This document shows, piece after piece, positions 1-6,980 of a DNA stretch of 8,715 nt. The translations under genes and the position numbers were made by a program. This stretch comes from Puniceicoccaceae bacterium (GTDB taxonomy: Bacteria; Verrucomicrobiota; Verrucomicrobiia; Opitutales; Coraliomargaritaceae), in the NCBI GenBank assembly GCA_011522825.1, contig WTIG01000073.1:1-8715 (forward strand), written 5' to 3'. A model generated the notes under the pieces. That model ran no database searches, was not told where the DNA came from, and saw nothing but the letters and a program-made list of their open reading frames with translations. Within the stretch, counting starts at the first letter, position 1. Each line of letters starts with the position of its first letter.

Positions 1-301
1 AGTTTCCTTTTTTAATATTTAAACTAGCAATATATAGTGTGATAAAAAGGAAGGTAAGCAGAAATAAATCATTACTTAAGTCTCCAAAATAAAATGAGCC
101 AAACATGAGGATCGCACCACTGGTGAGTCCGATTTTTTTCATGGGCCTAGATCCACCTTTTTCAAACATTTGATAAAGTTCAAGTTGTGCAAAGAAAGCA
201 ATGAAAGCTAATATAAATATACCAGCGTGAACACGAAAAATAACGAGTGCTAGTATGATTGAAACCCATAGTGAAATTGAAGTCATAATACGTGTGTTCA
301 T
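1..301 (-). CDS. cdsA: Phosphatidate cytidylyltransferase, N-terminal part (runs off the window)
   Basis: CdsA is a membrane enzyme that converts phosphatidic acid and CTP to CDP-diacylglycerol, the precursor of bacterial phospholipids. An open frame starts with ATG at 301 and continues without a stop for 100 codons to the window edge. The translation begins MNTRIMTSISLWVSIILALV. Hydrophobic segments lie at about residues 8-22, 27-40, 60-73 and 79-94. A polar loop at 41-58 (ELYQMFEKGGSRPMKKIG) resembles the loop after the second helix of CdsA proteins. The diagnostic C-terminal CdsA signature is outside the window, so the call rests on this N-terminal pattern and on the position 27 bases behind uppS, a very common uppS-cdsA pairing. 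No Shine-Dalgarno sequence precedes the ATG. A second in-frame ATG at codon 6 is possible. Another polytopic membrane protein cannot be fully excluded. Confidence 0.82.
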   Translation of the reverse strand, partial: MNTRIMTSISLWVSIILALVIFRVHAGIFILAFIAFFAQLELYQMFEKGGSRPMKKIGLTSGAILMFGSFYFGDLSNDLFLLTFLFITLYIASLNIKKGN

Positions 302-328
302 AGAAGGATATGTGAGTCTTTTTGGAGT

Positions 329-1030
329 TTAGCTAATTTTTCCAAAGCGTCTTTCGCGTTGTGCATATTGATCTAGCGCTTTGTTGAAATGTGATTGGTT
401 GAAGTCTGGCCAGTAAGTGGGGATAGTGTAAATTTCTGCATAAGCTGACTGAAGTAACAGGAAGTTACTCAGTCTATACTCACCAGAAGTGCGAATGATG
501 AGATCAGGGTCTGGCAAATCTTTAGTATCTAGATAAGAAGCGAGTTTTGGGTAGTCTAATTCCTCAATGTTAATTGCGTCTTCTTTTGCCTCGTTAACGA
601 TATTTTTTACAGCATCTACAATTTCATTTTGAGAACTGTAGTTAAGGGCGATTGTGAGCGTGAGTTGATCAAAATGTGCAGTCTTTTCTTTAGCCGCTTC
701 TATGCGTTGATACGTTTCTTTAGGTAATTCGTGAACCCGTCCAATTGTTTTGAGTTGGACTTTGTTTTCAAGAAGTAGCTTCAGTTCTTTTTCCAAGAAA
801 TGGTTCAGTAGAGCCATCAAGCCATTGACCTCGTCTTTAGGCCGATTCCAATTTTCTGAGCTAAAGGCATAAAGAGTGAGGTAGGGAATTTTGCTCTTCA
901 TTGCCGCTTCAATAACTTTTTTGACGGTATTGATTCCTTCTTTATGTCCAGCGAGTCGAGTAAGATTTCGTTCTTTAGCCCACCGACCATTACCATCCAT
1001 AATGACAGCAACATGTTTAGGAATATCCAT
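329..1030 (-). CDS. uppS: Isoprenyl transferase (undecaprenyl diphosphate synthase)
   Basis: This cis-prenyltransferase adds isopentenyl units to farnesyl diphosphate to make undecaprenyl diphosphate, the lipid carrier for peptidoglycan and other envelope polymers. The 233-residue length is typical. Family motifs are clear: MDGNGRWA at 11-18 with the catalytic Asp12, RLAGHKEG at 25-32, YAFSSENW at 54-61, RTSGEYRLSNF at 180-190, WPDF at 207-210 and the terminal RERRFG. One family position looks unusual: the usual NYGGR..EI block reads NYSSQNEI (130-137), with Gln where Arg is normally found. The ATG at 1030 puts the DGNG motif at the standard distance from the N-terminus. The gene begins 28 bases after argF stops and is followed by cdsA. 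No Shine-Dalgarno sequence is visible. It is probably read from the arg transcript, because no promoter-sized gap separates it from argF. Confidence 0.96.
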   Translation of the reverse strand: MDIPKHVAVIMDGNGRWAKERNLTRLAGHKEGINTVKKVIEAAMKSKIPYLTLYAFSSENWNRPKDEVNGLMALLNHFLEKELKLLLENKVQLKTIGRVHELPKETYQRIEAAKEKTAHFDQLTLTIALNYSSQNEIVDAVKNIVNEAKEDAINIEELDYPKLASYLDTKDLPDPDLIIRTSGEYRLSNFLLLQSAYAEIYTIPTYWPDFNQSHFNKALDQYAQRERRFGKIS

Positions 1031-1058
1031 AATTTAGTTTGTGAAATCGTGAAGCGTC

Positions 1059-1997
1059 TTAGTTTGAGTGTTCTTGTAGCTGAGCTAGAATCGCTTTTTG
1101 AGTGTGCAGTCTATTTTCAGCTTGATCGTAAACAATGGAATTCGGTCCTTCAATAACAGCTTGAGTGACTTCTTCTCCGATATGTGCAGGTAAGCAATGA
1201 AGAAATAAGAAATCTTTATTCGCTTTGGCGACAAGAGCTTCGTTCACCTGAAAATCGGCTAAGGCTTCTTTTCGCTCTTTGGCTTCAGCTTCATCGCCCA
1301 TAGAAACCCAAACATCTGTATTGATGATATCAACTTGGTCGGCAGCTTGGATTGGGTTATTGGTGAATGTATGTCTCGGAGTCAGGTTTTCTGCTTTGAG
1401 TTTTTCTAACACCTCTTGCGTGGGTTCGTAGCCTTCAGGACCAGCTAGTACTAAGTCAAATCCGATATATGCGGCAGCAATGATCCATGAATTAGCCATG
1501 TTTGAAGCAGTATCGCCGAAGAAGGCAATTTTTTTGCCTCTGAGTGCAGAGAGATCGAGATTTTCTGGATCAATTCTCTCTAGGATAGAGAAAATATCGG
1601 TTAGCACTTGGCACGGGTGATTGAAGTCAGTGAGTCCATTGACGATGGGCATATTAGCATGTTTCGCAAATTCAGTGACGACCGAATGATCATAGGCTCG
1701 AATAACTAAACCGTGCAAGTACCTTGAAAGAACAATGGCAGTATCTTTGATGCTTTCACCTCGACCTATTTGAGTATTTTGTGAATTGAGGACTATGGCA
1801 TTTGCACCGAGTTCTTGTACTCCCACTTCAAAAGAGACTCTTGTCCGAGTACTGCTTTTATAAAAGAGTAGTCCCCAAGATTGTTTATCTAGGCTCTTAG
1901 GAGTGTTGGTCCGATTGAGCTTTAAGTCCTTGGTTTGCTTCAAGGTAGCTTGAAGTTCTTCTAAAGAAAAATCAGTTAAGTGATTAAAATGTTTCAT
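1059..1997 (-). CDS. argF: Ornithine carbamoyltransferase
   Basis: The cytosolic enzyme transfers the carbamoyl group from carbamoyl phosphate to ornithine, giving citrulline, the sixth step of arginine synthesis. The 312-residue protein has the carbamoyl phosphate-binding STRTR at 49-53 and HPCQ at 127-130. It also has the ornithine-binding DVWVSMG loop at 228-234, with SMG at 232-234, and HCLPA at 267-271 carrying the conserved Cys. The SMG loop marks it as an ornithine enzyme. Aspartate carbamoyltransferase lacks this loop, and N-acetylornithine or N-succinylornithine carbamoyltransferases differ in it. The biosynthetic role is supported by its place as the last arg gene of the cluster, 28 bases behind argD. 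No Shine-Dalgarno sequence precedes the ATG; a perfect palindrome CGAATATTCG lies eight bases ahead of it. There is no sign of truncation. Confidence 0.97.
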   Translation of the reverse strand: MKHFNHLTDFSLEELQATLKQTKDLKLNRTNTPKSLDKQSWGLLFYKSSTRTRVSFEVGVQELGANAIVLNSQNTQIGRGESIKDTAIVLSRYLHGLVIRAYDHSVVTEFAKHANMPIVNGLTDFNHPCQVLTDIFSILERIDPENLDLSALRGKKIAFFGDTASNMANSWIIAAAYIGFDLVLAGPEGYEPTQEVLEKLKAENLTPRHTFTNNPIQAADQVDIINTDVWVSMGDEAEAKERKEALADFQVNEALVAKANKDFLFLHCLPAHIGEEVTQAVIEGPNSIVYDQAENRLHTQKAILAQLQEHSN

Positions 1998-2025
1998 CGT
2001 ACTGCGAATATTCGTTTGAAAATAA

Positions 2026-3204
2026 TTATGCGTTTTTAAAAACGGAGTCTAAGATTTTTATACTTTGGTTTAAATGCGTTTCTTCAGCGATTAATGGAGG
2101 GAGGAGACGAATGGTATTGTGACCAGCAGGCACAACAAGTAAGCCTTCACTCCGACAACTATGAGTGACAGCCAGTGCATCATCAACTGAAATACCAACC
2201 ATATATCCTTTGCCCCGTACGGCGTGAAGTTTATTTGGGTATTTTGTTTTTAAATCATGGATTTTTTCGTGCCAAGGTTTTGATTGCTTCTGTACTTTTT
2301 CCAAAAGTTTGTCTTCAAAAATTGTATCGATGACAGCGTTTCCAGAAACGGAGGCAAGAGGGTTTCCACCAAAAGTAGTACCGTGTGATCCTGGCTGGAA
2401 AAGATCTTCGTATTTTTGGTTAATCCAAATAGCACCAATAGGGAATCCACCGCCTAGTCCTTTAGCCATACCAATGGCATCAGGTGTGATTCCACTTTCT
2501 TGGTAAGCGAAAAAGTCTCCAGTTCTGCCAATGCCACATTGTACTTCATCAATAATTAAGAGAATATCGTTGTCTTGGCAAAGTTCTTGAAGTGCTTGCA
2601 GGAAACTATTTTCAGCGGGGAATATTCCGCCTTCACCTTGAATAGTTTCGATCATGATTGCTGCAACCAAAGGATCGATTTGTTCCTTAAAGCTTTCAAT
2701 GTTATTGTATTCAGCGTAGCGAAATCCTTCAAGCATCGGGTGAAATCCTTTTTGGATTTTCTCTTGTGGTGTGGCTGCCATGCAGCCAAAAGTGCGACCA
2801 TGAAAAGCATTAGTAGCCGTGATTACTTGATGGCAAGCCTGACCGGTTTGTTGGCTTTTGTTAAGGCCATGCAGTCTGGCTAATTTAATCAGTGCTTCGT
2901 TTGCTTCAGCACCACTGTTGCAAAATAATAACCGTCCGGGTCCTGCGATTTGTACAAGTTTATCCGCGAGTTTTTGTTGGCTAGGAATCCCAAAAAGATT
3001 ACTGCAATGAACTAGGTTATGAAGCTGATCTTGAATAGCTTCTGTCCATTTAGGGTGGGAGTGTCCAAGAGAAGTTACAGCTATTCCAGAAGTGAAATCT
3101 AAATATTGATTCCCCTGATCATCATACAAAAAGATCCCTTGCCCTTTAACTGCATTGAAAGGAGGTGGTGCGTAATTTTTGGCTAATGATGGGTAGTGTT
3201 CCAT
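2026..3204 (-). CDS. argD: Acetylornithine aminotransferase (class III, PLP-dependent)
   Basis: ArgD exchanges an amino group between N-acetylglutamate semialdehyde and glutamate to give N-acetylornithine. The 392-residue length fits the family. The sequence shows DFTSGIAVTSLGHSHP at 36-51, NSGAEANEAL at 96-105 for the PLP phosphate, FHGRTFG at 134-140, DEVQCGIGRTG at 219-229 with Asp219 facing the pyridine nitrogen, and AKGLGGGFPIGA at 247-258. Lys248 in the last motif is the Schiff-base lysine. The gene starts 11 bases after argB ends and lies between argB and argF, which favours the arginine role over ornithine, GABA or other class III aminotransferases. As in many bacteria it may also serve as succinyldiaminopimelate aminotransferase for lysine; the sequence alone cannot show this. 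No Shine-Dalgarno sequence is seen before the ATG. Confidence 0.95.
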   Translation of the reverse strand: MEHYPSLAKNYAPPPFNAVKGQGIFLYDDQGNQYLDFTSGIAVTSLGHSHPKWTEAIQDQLHNLVHCSNLFGIPSQQKLADKLVQIAGPGRLLFCNSGAEANEALIKLARLHGLNKSQQTGQACHQVITATNAFHGRTFGCMAATPQEKIQKGFHPMLEGFRYAEYNNIESFKEQIDPLVAAIMIETIQGEGGIFPAENSFLQALQELCQDNDILLIIDEVQCGIGRTGDFFAYQESGITPDAIGMAKGLGGGFPIGAIWINQKYEDLFQPGSHGTTFGGNPLASVSGNAVIDTIFEDKLLEKVQKQSKPWHEKIHDLKTKYPNKLHAVRGKGYMVGISVDDALAVTHSCRSEGLLVVPAGHNTIRLLPPLIAEETHLNQSIKILDSVFKNA

Positions 3205-3215
3205 AGATCAGTTGT

Positions 3216-4124
3216 CTAGTTATTGAGGATTTCAGTGCCAATACCTTGATGGGTAAAGATTTCTAATAAAAGAGTGTGTGCTTGTTCTGCGTGAATGAAG
3301 TGAACCCGTTTGACGCCTTCAAGCAGGGCACTTTGAGCACTTTCGACTTTTGGAATCATTCCGCTGGAAATGATTTTATTATCGATGAGTTCGTCGATTT
3401 GATGCACTTGTAGTGAAGAAATTAAGCTGTCAGGATTTTCCACATCACGCATAAGGCCTGGAACATCGCAGAGATAAACAAGCCGTCTTGCCTTGAGTGC
3501 AATAGCTACTTTGCAAGCTGCAGAGTCTGCATTTGTGTTATAGATATCGCCATCATCGTCTTTTGCTAGAGGTGAAATGACAGGAATACTTCCACTGGAT
3601 AAGGCTTTTTTGATGATCTTTGTTTTTACACTAACGATTTCTCCGACAAAGCCGAGGTCGTATGTTTTGTCTGGTTCGTTTTCATCGGTGAATAATTTTT
3701 GTTTGCAGAGTAAAATATCTTTGCCGTCGATGGGCGTAGCATGCGCACCTTGATCAATGATATCTTGGCAAATATCTGGATTGATTTTATGATTCAGCGT
3801 TTGGTCAACGACTTTAATAATCGGCCGACTAGAAACTCTTAGGCCATTTTTAAACTCCGTTTTAATCGCCTTTTCTTTGAGTGTATTGGTGATGGCTTTT
3901 CCGCCTCCGTGAACAATCACGACCTTGATGCCTACGGCATGCAGGAAGGCTATATCGGAAGCAATTTTCTTGCGTTTGCTCAAGTCACTTGAGTCCATGA
4001 AAGCGCCACCGTATTTAATGACAAATATGGAGTCTTTAAATCTTTGAATATAAGGCAGTGCTTCCAGTAAAACCGAGGCTTTAGTGGTTGCGTCTAAATC
4101 TAATAACTTATTTTCCGTAAACAT
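3216..4124 (-). CDS. argB: Acetylglutamate kinase
   Basis: ArgB phosphorylates N-acetylglutamate, the second step of the pathway and often its control point. From the ATG at 4124 the protein has 302 residues. It shows the nucleotide-binding FVIKYGG at 34-40 (Lys37), HGGGK at 72-76, GLRV at 94-97, YDLGFVGE at 155-162, NTNADSA at 196-202, CDVPGL at 219-224 and GMIPKVES at 255-262 (Lys259). About 30 residues precede the first strand, including EALPYIQRF, the helix typical of arginine-inhibited hexameric kinases; the arginine-insensitive E. coli enzyme lacks it. An upstream ATG at 4157 would add 11 residues but overlap argJ by 26 bases. I prefer 4124 because it starts seven bases after the argJ stop and matches the usual N-terminus. 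Feedback inhibition by arginine is therefore an inference. Confidence 0.94.
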   Translation of the reverse strand: MFTENKLLDLDATTKASVLLEALPYIQRFKDSIFVIKYGGAFMDSSDLSKRKKIASDIAFLHAVGIKVVIVHGGGKAITNTLKEKAIKTEFKNGLRVSSRPIIKVVDQTLNHKINPDICQDIIDQGAHATPIDGKDILLCKQKLFTDENEPDKTYDLGFVGEIVSVKTKIIKKALSSGSIPVISPLAKDDDGDIYNTNADSAACKVAIALKARRLVYLCDVPGLMRDVENPDSLISSLQVHQIDELIDNKIISSGMIPKVESAQSALLEGVKRVHFIHAEQAHTLLLEIFTHQGIGTEILNN

Positions 4125-4131
4125 AGGTCTG

Positions 4132-5364
4132 CTATTCACTTTTGTTGAAATCAACATAGGCTTCGCTTAAGTCTGTGGTGATTAATTTGAATGATTCGTC
4201 TCCTTGATTTAAGTCTAAAGTAATCGTAAATGATTTTTTTTGAGCAATGGCTTTCCAGTCGTCTGCATGTTGTTCTTGAGGAATGCCTGAAAGCAGTGCC
4301 GGAACTTCATCGTAATGAAGGTTGAGCTGATCGATTTTCAGTCCAACCCTAGCATAGCCCGCAGCGTCAACAACCCGACCCCAATTTGGATCTGATCCGT
4401 AAAAAGAAGTCTTTACGAGTAGTGAATTGCCAATGGCCCGAGCCACTTTTTCTGCACTTTCAGATGTACTACATCCCTTGACTTCAAGGGTGACAACTTT
4501 GGTGATCTTTTCACCATCACTGACAATTTTCTTAGCCAGTATTTCGGAAATTAAAGTGAGTGCCTCTTGAAATGCTTGTTCTAATACGGGATCTTCATCA
4601 ATAGATGAGCCAGATTCTCCATTAGCGAGGAGAATCACAGTGTCATTCGTACTCATGTCGCCATCGATAGATATGCAATTGAACGTTTGTGCATTGGCTT
4701 TGGAGAGGCATTTTTGAAGTGAAGCGTGGGTAGCATCTAAATCCGTGACGATGAATGCGAGCATGGTGGCCATATTAGGCTCGATCATGCCAGCTCCTTT
4801 GGCCATTCCTGCAAGGGTGAAAGTTTTGCCTTGGTATTGGATAGTGACAGTCGCTAGTTTTTCGCAGGTATCTGAGGTCAATATCGCTTGAGCTGTCTGA
4901 ACGGATTGCGTTGGGCAATGTTTGAGCGTTTCTGCGCAAGTGCCAATCCCAGCAGATATTTTATCAATTGGAAGTCTTCTGCCGATTCTTCCTGTTGAGC
5001 ATACATAAAAGGGCAGTCCTATATTTGTTGTGACTTGTGCACTGGCCGACATTTCTTGGGCATCCGCCATTCCATTTTTCCCCGTGCAGGCATTGGCATT
5101 CCCACTATTGATAACAATACCGCCAATTTTCTCAGGATTGGCTTTGAGGACTGCTTTACATAAATCAACCGGTGCGGCAGTCACATCATTTTGAGTGAAG
5201 ACAGCGGCTGATTTCAGTGGAGCATTCCCAACGATTAAAGCAATGTCGAGTTGACCGGATTGGTTGTCCCGAATATCAACACCCGTTGCTGAAAACTTGT
5301 AGCCCGGACAATCGAAAAGTCCTTTGGAGTTTTCTTGAGTCTTTACTGTAAATTGGGATTCCAT
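4132..5364 (-). CDS. argJ: Glutamate N-acetyltransferase (ornithine acetyltransferase)
   Basis: ArgJ moves the acetyl group of N-acetylornithine back to glutamate, giving ornithine and closing the cyclic arginine pathway. Some members also use acetyl-CoA; sequence does not decide this here. From the ATG at 5364 the precursor has 410 residues, a normal length. The family's self-cleavage site is present as KGAGMIEPNMATML (189-202). Thr200 would become the N-terminal nucleophile of the beta chain, splitting the protein into roughly equal halves. Other motifs are NSGNANACTG (86-95), STGRIGRRLPIDKI (123-136), SIDGDMSTNDTV (232-243) and DPNWGRVVDAAGYARVG near the C-terminus. A TTG at 5391 could add nine residues, but the ATG fits the family better. 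It follows argC by 56 bases and precedes argB by seven. No Shine-Dalgarno sequence is visible. Confidence 0.95.
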   Translation of the reverse strand: MESQFTVKTQENSKGLFDCPGYKFSATGVDIRDNQSGQLDIALIVGNAPLKSAAVFTQNDVTAAPVDLCKAVLKANPEKIGGIVINSGNANACTGKNGMADAQEMSASAQVTTNIGLPFYVCSTGRIGRRLPIDKISAGIGTCAETLKHCPTQSVQTAQAILTSDTCEKLATVTIQYQGKTFTLAGMAKGAGMIEPNMATMLAFIVTDLDATHASLQKCLSKANAQTFNCISIDGDMSTNDTVILLANGESGSSIDEDPVLEQAFQEALTLISEILAKKIVSDGEKITKVVTLEVKGCSTSESAEKVARAIGNSLLVKTSFYGSDPNWGRVVDAAGYARVGLKIDQLNLHYDEVPALLSGIPQEQHADDWKAIAQKKSFTITLDLNQGDESFKLITTDLSEAYVDFNKSE

Positions 5365-5420
5365 GAATATAAAAGTCACTTTATTCGGCAAACATTCCTA
5401 GCGTGCCTTCTTTATCAAAA

Positions 5421-6443
5421 TTATAGAAGGCCCATGGTTTCTGGGAGGGCGAATTTTTTGTTGAATATTTGAACAGCCTGTCCGCTTGCCCCTTTGATTA
5501 AGTTATCAATGACAGAGGTAATGACTATGTTTTCAGTCTGTGGATCGTACACAGCAGAGAAGTCGATTCTATTTGTGCCAACGACATTCTTAGTTGCTGG
5601 GAAAGTACCACTGGGTAAGATTTTTACAAAGGGTGCTTCACCATACGCTTTTTCCCATTGAGCATATATCGTCTCAATGGACACTTTTGCAGGGACGACT
5701 ATAGTGGTGTGTATGCCTCTATCTATAGGGGCTAAATGAGGGCAAAATTGAATAGAGACATCTTCAAAAGCGGCGGTATCCAGTTGTTCTGAAATTTCGG
5801 ATAAGTGCCGGTGTTTGGGCAAGCCGTATGCCTGAAGGTTTTCGTTTACATTCGGATACAATAAACCTTCTTTAAGCGTTTTACCGGCACCACTGACCCC
5901 ACTGTAACTGTTGATGACAACATTTTTATGGCTGATGTGTCCTGCTTTAAAGAGCGGAATCAAAGGGATGAGAATACTGGTTGGGTAGCATCCAGGGCAG
6001 GCAATCAATTGAGCGTCCATCCATTTTGGGTGGCTGATTTCTGGGAGGACGTATGGAGATACGTCCAGTAATTGAGGTGCTGGGTGTTTTTTGCCGTAGT
6101 ATTTTTCGTAATTACTCGGAGAGTTTAACCGAAAATCAGCACTTAAATCGATTATGGTTTTGCCAGCATCGTACAAGGGCTCTGCGTATTCAAAAGAAAC
6201 ACCATGAGGCAGTGCTAAAAAGACGGTTTCAATTTCCTTGTTTTCAGCTAAAGCCTTTGGGCTGGATTCTGTAAAGGTGAGATCCTTTACACTATGACTG
6301 AGTTTAGGCAAAATATCGGCTACCTTTTGTCCCGCAAGCGACCGAGAGGTCACGGCACAAAGCTCCGCCTCTGGATGCTGTGAGAGCAACCGTATCAATT
6401 CTTCTCCAGAATAACCTGAAGCACCGACAATAGCTGTTTTCAT
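5421..6443 (-). CDS. argC: N-acetyl-gamma-glutamyl-phosphate reductase
   Basis: ArgC reduces N-acetylglutamyl phosphate with NADPH to N-acetylglutamate semialdehyde, the third step of the pathway. The 340-residue protein begins with the Rossmann nucleotide-binding signature GASGYSGEEL (7-16). It carries LALPHGVS (76-83), DLSADFRL (99-106), the catalytic-cysteine motif CPGCYPTS (149-156, nucleophile Cys152), SYSGVSGAGK (179-188) and KHRHLSEI (210-217), which contains the catalytic His region. It ends PETMGLL, the usual C-terminus of this family type. The gene is the first of the arg cluster. It starts only about 33 bases after the T-tract of the rpsI terminator. No Shine-Dalgarno sequence precedes the ATG at 6443, which directly follows CCTATA. 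Confidence 0.96.
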   Translation of the reverse strand: MKTAIVGASGYSGEELIRLLSQHPEAELCAVTSRSLAGQKVADILPKLSHSVKDLTFTESSPKALAENKEIETVFLALPHGVSFEYAEPLYDAGKTIIDLSADFRLNSPSNYEKYYGKKHPAPQLLDVSPYVLPEISHPKWMDAQLIACPGCYPTSILIPLIPLFKAGHISHKNVVINSYSGVSGAGKTLKEGLLYPNVNENLQAYGLPKHRHLSEISEQLDTAAFEDVSIQFCPHLAPIDRGIHTTIVVPAKVSIETIYAQWEKAYGEAPFVKILPSGTFPATKNVVGTNRIDFSAVYDPQTENIVITSVIDNLIKGASGQAVQIFNKKFALPETMGLL

Positions 6444-6480
6444 TATAGGTTTGTATAAAGGGATTGATGACTTTTGAAAA
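6444..6480 (-). promoter_or_regulatory. Candidate arg operon promoter between the rpsI terminator and argC
   Basis: On the minus strand TTTTCA (6480-6475) and TATACA (6457-6452) are separated by 17 bases, a sigma-70-like arrangement with a poor -35. Transcription would begin near 6445, leaving argC almost leaderless. The -35 would lie in the T-tract of the terminator. A perfect TATAAT at 6446-6441 overlaps the ATG and is too far downstream to serve argC. I see no recognisable ArgR box. This is inference; argC could also be reached by read-through or by a promoter inside rpsI. Confidence 0.25.
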
Positions 6481-6522
6481 GAAAAACCCTCCTTGGCTGT
6501 AAAAATTGCCGTAGAGGGTTTT
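6477..6522 (-). terminator. Intrinsic terminator of rplM-rpsI
   Basis: On the minus strand AAAACCCTC (6522-6514) pairs perfectly with GAGGGTTTT (6491-6483). Inside it a second short stem GGC (6510-6508)/GCC (6497-6495) closes a 10-base AT-rich loop. The outer stem runs into TTTTTCTTTT (6486-6477). It begins 29 bases after the rpsI stop, the expected place and orientation for a rho-independent terminator. It could also act as a leader element for argC if transcription continues. Confidence 0.85.
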
Positions 6523-6551
6523 GAAATTTTAATTTACCTGTAAGTAAAGGT

Positions 6552-6953
6552 TTAGCGTTTCGAGAATTGGAAGCGCTTTCTTGCCCCTGGCTGACCTGAT
6601 TTCTTACGTTCTCTACTGCGAGGATCACGGCTGAGGTGTCCTTCTTTCTTTAAAGTGACTCGACTTTCTGAGTTGAATTTTTCTAAAGCTCTAGCGATTC
6701 CGAGACGTACTGCACCTGCTTGTCCGTTTAATCCGCCACCAGTCGCATTGATAGAAATATCAAATTGATCTTTCGCATCAAGTGTTTCGAGAGGTGATAG
6801 AGCATTGCGGGTAAAGTCTTCAGCTTTGAAATAATCACTAGGATTTTTTCCATTCACTTCAATTTTTCCAGAGCCTGCTTTTAGGCGAATACGAGCGGAA
6901 GCAGTTTTTCTACGACCGACTGTAGTGATATCTTTTTCTGTTTTCGTTGCCAT
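6552..6953 (-). CDS. rpsI: 30S ribosomal protein S9
   Basis: S9 is a small-subunit protein whose C-terminal tail reaches toward the P-site tRNA. The 133-residue sequence has the family opening GRRKTASARIRLKAGSGKIEVNG (residues about 13-35), with IEVNGK and the Y.KAEDF segment. The GQAGAVRLGIARAL block follows at about 77-90, then LSRDPRSRERKKSGQPGARK, and it ends in FQFSKR, the conserved basic tail with terminal SKR. The KKSGQPGARKR variant of the usual KK.G...AR pattern reminds me of Opitutales-type Verrucomicrobiota. It lies 27 bases behind rplM, the usual rplM-rpsI pair, and the two are surely co-transcribed. No Shine-Dalgarno sequence precedes the ATG at 6953; the spacer is AT-rich (ends TCATTTAATT). 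Confidence 0.98.
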   Translation of the reverse strand: MATKTEKDITTVGRRKTASARIRLKAGSGKIEVNGKNPSDYFKAEDFTRNALSPLETLDAKDQFDISINATGGGLNGQAGAVRLGIARALEKFNSESRVTLKKEGHLSRDPRSRERKKSGQPGARKRFQFSKR

Positions 6954-6980
6954 AATTAAATGAGAAATGTGTAAAATGTA

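Noticed and set aside
5372..5382. Near-palindrome AAAGTCACTTT just before the argJ start.
   Set aside because: It has only five base pairs with a one-base centre, in AT-rich DNA, and no second copy near argC, argB, argD or argF.
5392..5433. An open stretch after argC, in another frame, reading FYNFDKEGTLGMFAE followed by a stop, which could suggest a frameshifted longer argC tail or a tiny peptide.
   Set aside because: argC already ends with the family's normal C-terminus (PETMGLL), and the stretch has no own start at a sensible place; it is most simply part of the 56-base spacer.
6533..6548. Inverted repeat TTTAC/GTAAA between the rpsI stop and the terminator.
   Set aside because: It is a five-base AT-rich stem without a T-tract; the much better hairpin just downstream explains termination.
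6443..6628. A 61-codon minus-strand frame covering the rpsI terminator and the start of argC.
   Set aside because: It overlaps the rpsI tail in another frame and crosses a strong terminator hairpin; its sequence resembles no protein I know.
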